Positions 25,191 to 35,165 of a stretch of DNA of 64,000 nucleotides are shown piece after piece. The number at the start of each line of letters is the position of its first letter. Position 1 is the first letter of the stretch. Origin of the DNA: Streptomyces sp. HM190. Lineage in GTDB: Bacteria; Actinomycetota; Actinomycetes; Streptomycetales; Streptomycetaceae. Below the pieces are notes generated by a model, which saw nothing but the letters and a program-made list of their open reading frames with translations, did no database searches and was not told where the DNA came from. The translations under genes and the position numbers were made by a program. The DNA lies in assembly GCF_009857135.1 (NCBI RefSeq), contig NZ_CP047318.1, forward strand, positions 2,976,001 through 3,040,000, in the 5' to 3' direction.

Positions 25191-25400
25191 GCGGGGCCGG
25201 CCGCAGCGTCGCCGCACGCCGCCGGGAACCCTCCTCCGGGAGCCCTCCGCCGGGACCTAATCGCGGGCACGGTGGCCCTGTCCGGCCATGGCCGCAAGTG
25301 GCCATGGTGAGCACCTGCGTTTCGGACGGTGATCAATCATGATCGGTCATGGCCCTTCACAGGGCCCTCACTTGTCACCCCTCACGAAAGAGGAACGGTT

Positions 25401-25637
25401 GTGCATTCCTCGACGCGCTCCCGGCGCATCGGCGTCCTCGCCCTCCTCGGTCTGGGTTCCGCCGCGGCGGCCCTCGTCCTCGGCACCGCCGTCGACGCCC
25501 CGGCGGGCACGCGGCTGGCCGCGGACGACGCCGTGACGGAGATCGTCGTGCCCGCCAAGCCTGACAAGGGCGGCGTGCAGCCCGGTGTGGTCGTACCCGG
25601 CCACAAGGAGACCTGGACCTGGGACGACCAGGAGTGA
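25401..25637 (+). CDS. Small secreted protein of unknown function
   Basis: 78 residues. RSRRIGVLALLGLGSAAAAL plus following hydrophobics form a signal peptide or membrane anchor. The mature part of about 45 residues is acidic and ends KETWTWDDQE. GTG 25401 has AAGAGGAA 7 bases upstream. I recognise no family. Two consecutive terminators separate it from the converging sigma-factor locus. Confidence 0.7.
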   Translation: MHSSTRSRRIGVLALLGLGSAAAALVLGTAVDAPAGTRLAADDAVTEIVVPAKPDKGGVQPGVVVPGHKETWTWDDQE

Positions 25638-25676
25638 CCTGACCACCGGTCCCCTCGTCGCACCCCGGGCTCGAAA

Positions 25677-25710
25677 GCACCCCGGGATCGGGCAGTCCGA
25701 TCCGGGGTGC
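25677..25710. terminator. Terminator hairpin 1 after small secreted protein
   Basis: GCACCCCGGGATCGG pairs with CCGATCCGGGGTGC, one bulged G. Confidence 0.75.
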
Positions 25711-25743
25711 CCGGCGGTGCCACGGCCGCTCAGGCCCGCCGGA

Positions 25744-25775
25744 ATACGGCCCGCCGGTTTCCCGGCGGGCCGTAT
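25744..25775. terminator. Terminator hairpin 2
   Basis: Perfect 14-base arms ATACGGCCCGCCGG and complement with a TTTC loop; serves the converging pair with hairpin 1. Confidence 0.8.
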
Positions 25776-25919
25776 GCGTGTCCCCGGCGGGCTGTGTGTG
25801 CGGCGCGAGGGGCCGTGCCCGGGTGCGGGCACCTCGCGGGGTGCGGGCGCCGGGCAGGGGCCAGGCCGTACCGGGGCCCCGGGGCCGCCGCGCGAGGGCG
25901 GTCGGCCACGGGGCTGTCC

Positions 25920-27245
25920 TCACTCACACGTCCGGCCCCCCGTCTCCGGCGTCGCGGTCTCGATCCGGTTCCGCTGTCGGGCGATGTCGGTCGGGTCGGT
26001 GGTCCACAGGTCGGGTTCGGCGCCGTCGCTCGGGATGCCGACGAGAGCGCGGTCGCCCTTCCTCACGCGGGAGCCGACGTCCTGGGCCAGCGGGAAGACG
26101 ATCTCCTTCTCGCCCTTGTCCGGCTTGTAGTAGCGGTCGACGACGAGGGTGACGCGGTCCCGCCCGGTGCCGGGGACGGGTTCGACGGAGACGACGGTGC
26201 CCTCCACGATCAGGCGGGCGCAGGCGATGTCGTAGCTCTCGGGATCGACCCTCCCGTCGGCGTTCCCGCCGCCCTGGCCGCCCTTCGCGTCGTCGTGCAG
26301 GCCGCTGTCGTCGTGCTTGCTGGCGGCGCTGCCGGATCGGTCCGCCGCACCCCCGCCGCCCGACTGGACGACTACGGCGCCGAGCCCCACGACGACGGTG
26401 GCGGCGGCAGCCGCGGCGAGCGTGCCGAGGGCGACGGACACGGCCCGGCGGCGCCCGCGGGGGCGGGCCGGCCGCGTCGGCAGGGGCCTCACCGGCGCGA
26501 CGGGGGGCGTCCCGGGCTCGGGCCGGTGCCCGGTGACCGTCCCGGCCCGGGCCGCGTCCCCCGGCCGCGCGGCCGGGGGTCGCCCCGGCGGCGCACCGGC
26601 TTCCGCCTCCGGTCCGCCCGCACCGTCGTCGGCCCCGGCCAGGGCGTCGCCGATCAGCCCCAACTGCTCCCGCAGCAGCAGCACGTCGGCGGCGGCCGCG
26701 CGCCGCGCGGCCATGAACTCGCCGTCGGCGAGCGCCTCCTCCGGCAGGGGCTCGTCGAGGAGCGCGGCCATCAAGGCGTCCATACCGCCGTACTCGGCGC
26801 CCTCGAACACGGCTGCCTCGGCCTCGGCGCCCCCGAATCCGCCCCCCTCGCTCACGTCTCGCTCGCGGACGTCTCGCTCGCGGACGTCTCCCTCAGGCAC
26901 AACTCCGTCCCGCACGCCTCCCTCAGGCACGTCTCCCTCAGGCACAACTCCGCCCCGCACACCTCCCTCAAGCACGTCTCCCTCAGGCACAACTCCGCCC
27001 CGCACGCCTCCCTCAGCCACGTCTCCCTCAGGCACAGCTCCGACCCGCGCGCCTCCCTCAGGCTCGGCTCCCTCCCGCACGGCTCCTTCGGCGGCGCCCC
27101 CGTCCGAAGGCACCCCGGCCGAGGCGTTCCCGGCCGAAGGCACCCCGGCCGAGGCGTCCCCGGCCGGGCCGCCCCCGGTCACGGGCGTCGCGAGCGTGAT
27201 GTCGTCGGCTTCGGTGTCGTGCCGGTGGTTGTCCTGGGCCGCCAT
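25920..27245 (-). CDS. Single-pass membrane protein coupled to ECF sigma factor, with N-terminal repeats
   Basis: 441 residues. Residues 71-121 carry a 15-residue tandem repeat (VPEGDVxEGGVRGGV), preceded by ASAGVPS repeats. A conserved-looking block around 153-200 (MDALMAALLDEPLPEEALAD) is followed by a Pro/Arg-rich linker. One membrane segment at about 279-302 (VALGTLAAAAAATVVVGLG) precedes an extracytoplasmic domain with two Cys (IACAR and the final GRTCE). Its ATG lies one base after the sigma stop, so translation is coupled. Position and topology suggest an anti-sigma or sensor role, but no zinc HxxxCxxC motif is present, so this is inference. Confidence 0.75.
   Translation of the reverse strand: MAAQDNHRHDTEADDITLATPVTGGGPAGDASAGVPSAGNASAGVPSDGGAAEGAVREGAEPEGGARVGAVPEGDVAEGGVRGGVVPEGDVLEGGVRGGVVPEGDVPEGGVRDGVVPEGDVRERDVRERDVSEGGGFGGAEAEAAVFEGAEYGGMDALMAALLDEPLPEEALADGEFMAARRAAAADVLLLREQLGLIGDALAGADDGAGGPEAEAGAPPGRPPAARPGDAARAGTVTGHRPEPGTPPVAPVRPLPTRPARPRGRRRAVSVALGTLAAAAAATVVVGLGAVVVQSGGGGAADRSGSAASKHDDSGLHDDAKGGQGGGNADGRVDPESYDIACARLIVEGTVVSVEPVPGTGRDRVTLVVDRYYKPDKGEKEIVFPLAQDVGSRVRKGDRALVGIPSDGAEPDLWTTDPTDIARQRNRIETATPETGGRTCE
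26883..27035 (-). repeat. 45-bp in-frame tandem repeat (15 residues per unit)
   Basis: Three full units and one partial unit encode VPEGDV(A/L/P)EGGVR(G/D)GV. The DNA copies differ by a few bases only, which marks a recently expanded repeat. Confidence 0.85.
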
Positions 27246-27246
27246 G

Positions 27247-29252
<2,006 letters not shown>

Positions 29253-29305
29253 CACCGGCACGAGCACGGCCGCGCCCAGCCCAGGGCCGGGCCGTGTCCG
29301 GCCGT

Positions 29306-29347
29306 CCGACGGGGCGGCCACTCCACCGGGAGTGGCCGCCCCGTCGG
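29306..29347. terminator. Strong bidirectional terminator after asd
   Basis: Perfect 19-base arms CCGACGGGGCGGCCACTCC and complement around ACCG. Confidence 0.88.
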
Positions 29348-29360
29348 CGTACCCGGCGCG

Positions 29361-29504
29361 GGGGTCCGGCGCGTGTGCGGTCCCGCACGGCCGGGGTCCG
29401 GCACGGGCGGGGTCCGGCACGGGCGGGGTCCCGCACGGCCGGGGTCCCGCACGGCCGGGGTCCCGCACGGCCGGGGTCCCGCACGGGCGGGGTCCGGCGC
29501 GGCG
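29361..29504. repeat. 16-bp minisatellite, nine units
   Basis: Nine head-to-tail 16-base units (29361, then every 16 bases) of consensus GGGGTCC(C/G)GCACGG(C/G)C. Internal units at 29425, 29441 and 29457 are identical. The array fills the gap between the asd terminator and the stop of the DUF1203 gene. Confidence 0.92.
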
Positions 29505-29511
29505 CCCGCGC

Positions 29512-29991
29512 TCAGGGCCGGCGCACCTCGTACAGGAAGCAGCCGTACTCGACGGCCCGGACGTGCACGACGGCGACCGCGGGGTCCGCGAAGGCCGCGG
29601 TGAGGGCCGCTTCGTGGTCCGCGGGCTCCTCGACGAGCCGTCCGCCGAGGATGCGGCCGTCGGCGGCGTAGCGGCGCAGTACGCGGTGGCTGTCCGTGAA
29701 CGGCAGCCGGTCGTCGTCGGCCGGTCCGGGGCACTCCTCGGCGTGGATGAAGACGGGGCCCCGCTCGTCGTAGGCGCCCGGGTCGACGCCGGTGGCGGCC
29801 GCCCAGCGGCGCAGCGGCGCGTAGGAGACGAGGGCGGTCGACTCACCTGGCCGGCTGTGCCGCAGGCAGCAGCGCAGCGGGGCGCCGCCCTCGGTGTCCA
29901 TGACGGCGGTCGGGGGCCGGCCGGCGTCGTCCGCCGTCCGCAGCTGCTTCAGGGTGGGGGCGTCCAGGGGGCGCGCGATGTGGGTCGTCAT
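29512..29991 (-). CDS. DUF1203 domain protein
   Basis: 159 residues. CCLRHSRPGESTALVSYAPL and GPVFIHAEECPGP are the hallmark blocks of DUF1203, a widespread small family with no known reaction. Conserved Cys and His in these blocks could form an active site. ATG 29991 preceded by GGGGG. Divergent from aminopeptidase 2, 135 bases between starts. Confidence 0.87.
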   Translation of the reverse strand: MTTHIARPLDAPTLKQLRTADDAGRPPTAVMDTEGGAPLRCCLRHSRPGESTALVSYAPLRRWAAATGVDPGAYDERGPVFIHAEECPGPADDDRLPFTDSHRVLRRYAADGRILGGRLVEEPADHEAALTAAFADPAVAVVHVRAVEYGCFLYEVRRP

Positions 29992-30126
29992 GCCCCCAGC
30001 GTGGTGCGCGCCGTGCCGTGCGACCGGCGGATTCCGGACGTAGTGGTGCGGGTGAACCTGGTCGTCGCCCAACTCCCCGCGCCGTGGAAGGATGACCGAA
30101 CCCACACATAACGAGGAGATGACCGC

Positions 30127-32745
30127 GTGCCTGGCACAAACCTGACCCGCGAAGAGGCTCAGCAGCGGGCGGAGCTGCTCAGCGTTGACTCGTACGAGAT
30201 CGAACTCGACCTCACCGGCGCGCAGGGTGGGGGCACCTCCCCCTCGAGCGAGGCCGAGAGCGGGGGAGGCACCTACCGGTCCGTGACCACGGTGCGCTTC
30301 GACGCCGCCCGGGGCGGTACGGAGACCTTCATCGACCTGGTGGCCCCGACGGTCCACGAGGTGACCCTGAACGGCGACGCGCTCGACCCGGCGGAGGTCT
30401 TCGCGGACTCCCGGATCGCGCTGCCCGGTCTGCTGGAGGGTCGCAACGTCCTGCGGGTCGTGGCGGACTGCGCGTACACCAACACGGGTGAGGGCCTGCA
30501 CCGGTTCGTCGACCCGGTCGACGACCAGGCGTACCTGTACACCCAGTTCGAGGTCCCGGACGCCCGCCGGGTGTTCGCGAGCTTCGAGCAGCCGGACCTG
30601 AAAGCCACCTTCCAGTTCACGGTGAAGGCCCCGACCGGCTGGACGGTCATCTCCAACTCGCCGACGCCGGAACCCAAGGACGACGTCTGGGTCTTCGAGC
30701 CGACGCCCCGTATCTCCACGTACGTCACGGCGCTGATCGTCGGCCCGTACCACTCGGTGCACAGCGTGTACGAGAAGGACGGGCAGAGCGTGCCGCTGGG
30801 CATCTACTGCCGCCCGTCGCTGGCCGAGTACCTCGACTCCGACCACATCTTCGACGTGACCCGGCAGGGCTTCGAGTGGTTCCAGGAGAAGTTCGACCAC
30901 GCGTACCCGTTCCAGAAGTACGACCAGCTGTTCGTGCCGGAGTTCAACGCGGGCGCGATGGAGAACGCGGGCGCGGTGACCATCCGCGACCAGTACGTGT
31001 TCCGGTCGAAGGTGACGGACGCGGCGTACGAGATGCGCGCCGAGACCATCCTGCACGAGCTGGCCCACATGTGGTTCGGCGACCTCGTGACGATGGAGTG
31101 GTGGAACGACCTGTGGCTGAACGAGTCGTTCGCCACGTACACGTCGATCGCGTGCCAGGCGGCCCACCCCGAGTCGCGCTGGCCGCACGCGTGGACGTCC
31201 TTCGCCAACTCCATGAAGACCTGGGCGTACCGGCAGGACCAGCTGCCGTCCACGCACCCGATCATGGCGGAGATCCGCGACCTGGACGACGTCCTCGTCA
31301 ACTTCGACGGCATCACGTACGCCAAGGGCGCGTCGGTGCTGAAGCAGCTGGTGGCGTACGTCGGCGAGGACGAGTTCTTCCGCGGCGTGCAGGCGTACTT
31401 CAAGCGTCACGCGTACGGCAACACGCGTCTGTCGGACCTCCTGGGCGCCCTGGAGGAGACCTCCGGACGCGACCTGAAGACCTGGTCGAAGCAGTGGCTG
31501 GAGACCGCCGGCATCAACATCCTCCGCCCGGAGATCGAGACCGACGAGCACGGTGTCATCACCTCCTTCGCGATCCGCCAGGAGGCGCCCGCGCTGCCCG
31601 CCGGTGCGAAGGGCGAGCCGACCCTGCGCCCGCACCGCATCGCGGTCGGTCTGTACGAACTCGACGACGACTCCGGCAAGCTGGTCCGGGACGAGCGCGT
31701 CGAGCTGGACGTGGACGGCGAGCTGACGGCCGTGCCGCAGCTGGTGGGCAAGCGCCGCCCGGCGGTCGTCCTCCTCAACGACGACGACCTGTCGTACGCC
31801 AAGGTGCGCCTGGACGAGCGGTCACTGGCCTTCGTCACCGAGCACCTCGGCGACTTCGCGTCCTCCCTGCCCCGCGCCCTGTGCTGGGCCTCGGCCTGGG
31901 ACATGACCCGGGACGCCGAGCTGGCCGCCCGCGACTACCTGTCCCTGGTGCTGTCCGGCATCGGCAAGGAGTCGGACATCGGTGTCGTCCAGTCGCTGCA
32001 CCGTCAGGTGAAGCTGGCGATCGACCTGTACGCGGACCCGGCCGGCCGTGAGGCGCTGCTGACCCGCTGGACGGACGCGACCCTCGCCCACCTGCGCGCC
32101 GCGGAGCCGGCCTCCGACCACCAGCTCGCCTGGGCCCGCGCGTTCGCCGCGACCGCCCGCACCCCCGAGCAGCTGGACCTGCTGGAGGCGCTGCTGGAGG
32201 GCACGCAGACCATCGAGGGGCTGGCCGTCGACACGGAGCTGCGCTGGTCGTTCGTCCAGCGGCTCGCGGCGGTGGGCCGCTACGACGAGGCGGAGATCGC
32301 CGGCGAGTACGAGCGCGACAGGACCGCGGCCGGTGAGCGGCACGCCGCCACGGCCCGCGCCTCCCGCCCGACCCCGGAGGCCAAGGCGGAGGCCTGGTCC
32401 CAGGTCATCGAGTCGGACAAGCTTCCGAACGCCCTCCAGGAGGCGGTCATCGGCGGCTTCGTCCAGACGGACCAGCGCGAGCTGCTCGCCGCGTACACGG
32501 ACAAGTACTTCGAGGTCGTGAAGGACATCTGGGAGGCCCGTTCCCACGAGATCGCCCAGCAGGTCGCCGTCGGCCTCTACCCGGCGGTCCAGGTCTCCGA
32601 GGAGACGCTCCGCAAGACGGACGCCTGGCTCACCTCGGCCGAGCCCAACGCGGCGCTGCGCCGTCTGGTCTCCGAGTCCCGTGCGGGTGTCGAGCGCGCC
32701 CTGAGGGCCCAGGCCGCGGACGCCGCGGCGGCCGCGGCGGAGTAG
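30127..32745 (+). CDS. pepN: M1-family aminopeptidase N (paralogue 2)
   Basis: 872 residues. GAMEN at 276-280, zinc site HELAHMWFGD starting at H310 and third ligand E333 in LNESFA; complete C-terminal helical domain. It is probably the main housekeeping PepN, as its active-site block WWNDLWLNESFA is the more canonical of the two. GTG 30127 follows GAGGAGATG. Residues 34-48 (GGGTSPSSEAESGGG) have no counterpart in paralogue 1 and come from an inserted palindromic repeat. Confidence 0.93.
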   Translation: MPGTNLTREEAQQRAELLSVDSYEIELDLTGAQGGGTSPSSEAESGGGTYRSVTTVRFDAARGGTETFIDLVAPTVHEVTLNGDALDPAEVFADSRIALPGLLEGRNVLRVVADCAYTNTGEGLHRFVDPVDDQAYLYTQFEVPDARRVFASFEQPDLKATFQFTVKAPTGWTVISNSPTPEPKDDVWVFEPTPRISTYVTALIVGPYHSVHSVYEKDGQSVPLGIYCRPSLAEYLDSDHIFDVTRQGFEWFQEKFDHAYPFQKYDQLFVPEFNAGAMENAGAVTIRDQYVFRSKVTDAAYEMRAETILHELAHMWFGDLVTMEWWNDLWLNESFATYTSIACQAAHPESRWPHAWTSFANSMKTWAYRQDQLPSTHPIMAEIRDLDDVLVNFDGITYAKGASVLKQLVAYVGEDEFFRGVQAYFKRHAYGNTRLSDLLGALEETSGRDLKTWSKQWLETAGINILRPEIETDEHGVITSFAIRQEAPALPAGAKGEPTLRPHRIAVGLYELDDDSGKLVRDERVELDVDGELTAVPQLVGKRRPAVVLLNDDDLSYAKVRLDERSLAFVTEHLGDFASSLPRALCWASAWDMTRDAELAARDYLSLVLSGIGKESDIGVVQSLHRQVKLAIDLYADPAGREALLTRWTDATLAHLRAAEPASDHQLAWARAFAATARTPEQLDLLEALLEGTQTIEGLAVDTELRWSFVQRLAAVGRYDEAEIAGEYERDRTAAGERHAATARASRPTPEAKAEAWSQVIESDKLPNALQEAVIGGFVQTDQRELLAAYTDKYFEVVKDIWEARSHEIAQQVAVGLYPAVQVSEETLRKTDAWLTSAEPNAALRRLVSESRAGVERALRAQAADAAAAAAE
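30226..30275. repeat. Palindromic repeat inserted in frame in aminopeptidase gene
   Basis: GGTGGGGGCACCTCCCCCTC ... GAGAGCGGGGGAGGCACC folds on itself around GAGCGAGGCC. From memory, GC-rich palindromes with GGGGGCACCTCCC and GGGGGAGGCACC ends are common between Streptomyces genes. Here it sits within codons 34-49, its length keeps the frame, and it encodes a Gly/Ser-rich loop. Confidence 0.7.
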
Positions 32746-32798
32746 TCCGGCGCGGGAGGCGTTCTCCCCGGCCGCGCGACAAGCGGCCGTACGCGCGG

Positions 32799-32833
32799 CA
32801 GGGGCGCCCGGTGGTCTCCACCGGGCGCCCCTG
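32799..32833. terminator. Bidirectional terminator hairpin
   Basis: Perfect 16-base arms CAGGGGCGCCCGGTGG and complement with a TCT loop, between converging pepN and eamA-type genes. Confidence 0.85.
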
Positions 32834-32852
32834 TCATGTGCCCTCTCCCGCG

Positions 32853-33821
32853 TCAGGCCGTTCGGGTGGTGTCGCGCACCAGCGGGGCCGGGAGGTCGCC
32901 GGGCTCGATCGCGTTCTCCGGCCGCCGGGCGCCCGCCTCGGCCGCCTTCTCCGGTCGCCGGTCGCCGCGCGGCTGGAGCTGGCCGAGGACGGTCGCGGCG
33001 AAGGCGAGGGCCATCCCGAGGAGCTGGAGGGGGGTGAGGGCCTGGCCGAGAGCGGCCCAGCCGATGACGGCGGCGGTCAGCGGGGAGAGGGGGCCGAGGA
33101 AGGTGACCTGCGTGGCCGAGAGGCGGCCGATGCCGCGGAACCAGAGCCAGTAGGAGACGGCGGTGTTGGCGAGGGCGAGGTAGAGGTAGCCGCCGATCGC
33201 ACGGCCGTCCAGCGCGGGCGGCGCGCCCTCGACGAGGAGGGCGATCGGTGCGATGAGCAGGCCGCCGGCGGTCAGCTGCCAGCCGGTGAGCGCGAGCGGG
33301 CCCACGCCCTCGGGGCGGCCCCACCGCTTGGTGAGGACGACACCGGCCGACATGGAGGCGGTGGAGCCGAGCGCGGCCAGCACACCGATCGCGTCGAGCG
33401 CCCCGGCCGCCTTCAGCACCACCAGGCTGACGCCGAGGGCCGCGGCGATGCCGGTGAGCAGGGTCCGCACGGTGGGCCGCTCCCCCAGCAGCACGGCCGC
33501 GAGCCCCGCGACGAACAGCGGTCCCACCGACCCGACGACCGCCGCCATTCCGCCCGGCAGGCGGTACGCCGAGAGGAACAGCAGCGGGAAGAAGGCGCCG
33601 ATGTTCAGCGCGCCCAGCACCGCCGCCTTCCCCCACCAGACCCCGCGCGGCAGCGTCCGGGAGAGCGCGAGGAGCAGCAGCCCGGCGGGGAGCGCCCGCA
33701 TCAGGCCGGTGAACAGGGGCCGGTCGGCCGGGAGGAACTCGGTGGTGACGGCGTACGTCGTGCCCCAGGAGATGGGCGCGAGGGCGGTCAGGGCTATGAG
33801 GGGGAGACGGTTCGCGGTCAT
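32853..33821 (-). CDS. EamA/DMT-family transporter
   Basis: 322 residues, ten hydrophobic segments in two EamA halves (ALAPISWGTTYAVTTEFLP at the N-terminus; SYWLWFRGIGRLSATQVTFL in the second). Drug/metabolite exporters of this family remove amino acids, nucleobases or drugs. The divergent MarR regulator, 176 bases away with a shared AT-rich palindromic region, suggests ligand-inducible export. C-terminal 40 residues are a charged cytoplasmic tail. Confidence 0.88.
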   Translation of the reverse strand: MTANRLPLIALTALAPISWGTTYAVTTEFLPADRPLFTGLMRALPAGLLLLALSRTLPRGVWWGKAAVLGALNIGAFFPLLFLSAYRLPGGMAAVVGSVGPLFVAGLAAVLLGERPTVRTLLTGIAAALGVSLVVLKAAGALDAIGVLAALGSTASMSAGVVLTKRWGRPEGVGPLALTGWQLTAGGLLIAPIALLVEGAPPALDGRAIGGYLYLALANTAVSYWLWFRGIGRLSATQVTFLGPLSPLTAAVIGWAALGQALTPLQLLGMALAFAATVLGQLQPRGDRRPEKAAEAGARRPENAIEPGDLPAPLVRDTTRTA

Positions 33822-33926
33822 GGGACGCGCCCTTCGCGCTCGGCGGGGTGTGGTGACGGTCGCAGTGCTGACGGTCGAGGGGACGCGGCGTGGACGACCG
33901 CCGCAGCATTACCTTGCTTGCGACTA

Positions 33927-33940
33927 GCTTACCGCTAAGC
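33927..33940. promoter_or_regulatory. Candidate MarR operator between transporter and regulator
   Basis: GCTTA-CCGC-TAAGC inside an AT-rich island (33905-33970). A wider TTGCTTGCG...CGCTAAGCAA inverted repeat (33914-33942) surrounds it. CTTGCGAC occurs at 33917 and again at 33962. Confidence 0.55.
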
Positions 33941-33997
33941 AACTTTTCGTCAAGCTACTTTCTTGCGACCGACCGACACTCCCCCGATACTCGACCC

Positions 33998-34516
33998 ATG
34001 ACTCAGCGCCCCGAGCCCGACCCGTCCCCCCGCGACCCCGTCGACGCGATCATCGAGCAGTGGGCGGTCGTCCGCCCCGACCTCGACACCACCGCGATGG
34101 AGGTCTTCGGACGCGTGTACCGGCTGTCCCGCACGCTCGGCGACCGCATGGAGAAGGCGTACGCGCGGTTCGGGATCTCGCGCGGTGAGTTCGACGTGCT
34201 CGCGACCCTGCGCCGGTCCGGCGAGCCGTACACCCTCTCGCCCCGTCAGCTCTCGGGGACCCTCATGCTCACCACCGGGGGGATGACCGGCCGCCTCGAC
34301 AAGCTCGAACGGGCGGGTCTGCTGCGCCGCTCGCCCGACCCGCACGACCGCCGCGCCCTCCAGGTCACCCTCACGGAGGAGGGGCTCCGGTTGATCGACG
34401 AGGCGGTGGCCGCGGGACTCGCCGTCCAGACGGAGGCGCTCGCCCACCTGGACGAGGAACAGGCCGGCCACCTGGCCGGCCTGCTGCGCACGCTCGTGCT
34501 GGGGACGGGCTCGTGA
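33998..34516 (+). CDS. MarR-family transcriptional regulator
   Basis: 172 residues. The winged helix is at about 60-125, with the wing GGMTGRLDKLERAGLLRRSP followed by DPHDRRALQVTLTEEG. ATG 33998 has no Shine-Dalgarno and may be leaderless. MarR proteins often repress the divergent exporter gene until a ligand binds; the palindromes between the two genes support this. Confidence 0.9.
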   Translation: MTQRPEPDPSPRDPVDAIIEQWAVVRPDLDTTAMEVFGRVYRLSRTLGDRMEKAYARFGISRGEFDVLATLRRSGEPYTLSPRQLSGTLMLTTGGMTGRLDKLERAGLLRRSPDPHDRRALQVTLTEEGLRLIDEAVAAGLAVQTEALAHLDEEQAGHLAGLLRTLVLGTGS

Positions 34517-34628
34517 CGCGCCGGGGGCTACGGCCGGTACCGGCGGTGCGGCGCCGTCTCACGGCGCCCGACCCGTCGGCGCGCCCCTGAGCGGCGCACG
34601 GCGCGCCGGGGAACGCCCGGAAACACGA

Positions 34629-34670
34629 CGAGGGCACCCTCGGCGCACGGGTGTGCGGAGGGTGCCCTCG
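34629..34670. terminator. Bidirectional terminator hairpin
   Basis: CGAGGGCACCCTC and complement with a further inner GCAC/GTGC pairing; lies between converging marR and the small membrane protein gene. Confidence 0.8.
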
Positions 34671-34695
34671 ACGAAACGCCGTCAGTGGGGGGCGG

Positions 34696-34947
34696 TCAGG
34701 CCTTCGCCTTGGCCTTGGGCTCGCGGTCCGTCGACCGGTCCAGGACCATCACCAGGCCGGTGATCAGCGCGAACAGCCCGATCGGCGCCACGACGAAGAG
34801 GCCGAGCGTCTCGATCACACTGAGGCCCGGACCCGGGTCGTCTCCGTCGTCGGGCGTCAGCGCGAGGGCGGGGGACGACATGAGCAGCATCATCAGCGTC
34901 GTACCGGCGGCCAGGGCGCCGGCGCGCAGGGCGTTCTTCTTGTCCAC
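34696..34947 (-). CDS. Small membrane protein of unknown function
   Basis: 83 residues. A signal-like first hydrophobic segment (AGALAAGTTLMMLLMSSPAL) is followed by an acidic stretch (TPDDGDDPGPG), a second membrane segment (TLGLFVVAPIGLFALITGLV) and a Lys-rich tail. GTG 34947 starts VDKKNALRAG; no clear ribosome binding site. Proteins like this are widespread in Streptomyces but I know no function. Confidence 0.7.
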   Translation of the reverse strand: MDKKNALRAGALAAGTTLMMLLMSSPALALTPDDGDDPGPGLSVIETLGLFVVAPIGLFALITGLVMVLDRSTDREPKAKAKA

Positions 34948-35165
34948 GGGGCCAACGTATCCAACGCGCCCGAGGAGCGCGCGGGCGGGGGTCCGTTGGC
35001 GAGTGCGGGCGGGTGCGGGCGGGTGGAGGCCGGCCGCGCCCGCGCGCTCCGCAGGGGCGCGGTGAACCGCGCGGGGAACGTCGCGGGAACCACTGACCAC
35101 CCGCACCCTCGACCGCACTCGCACCCGCACCCGGCGATGAACAGGCAATGGGCCCGCACCACCGG

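Noticed and set aside
25011..25260. Repeat array behind the LuxR gene as a CRISPR array or a repeat-protein gene
   Set aside because: Units are 5 bp with no unique spacers, and every frame gives the same type of repeat peptide, so neither reading holds.
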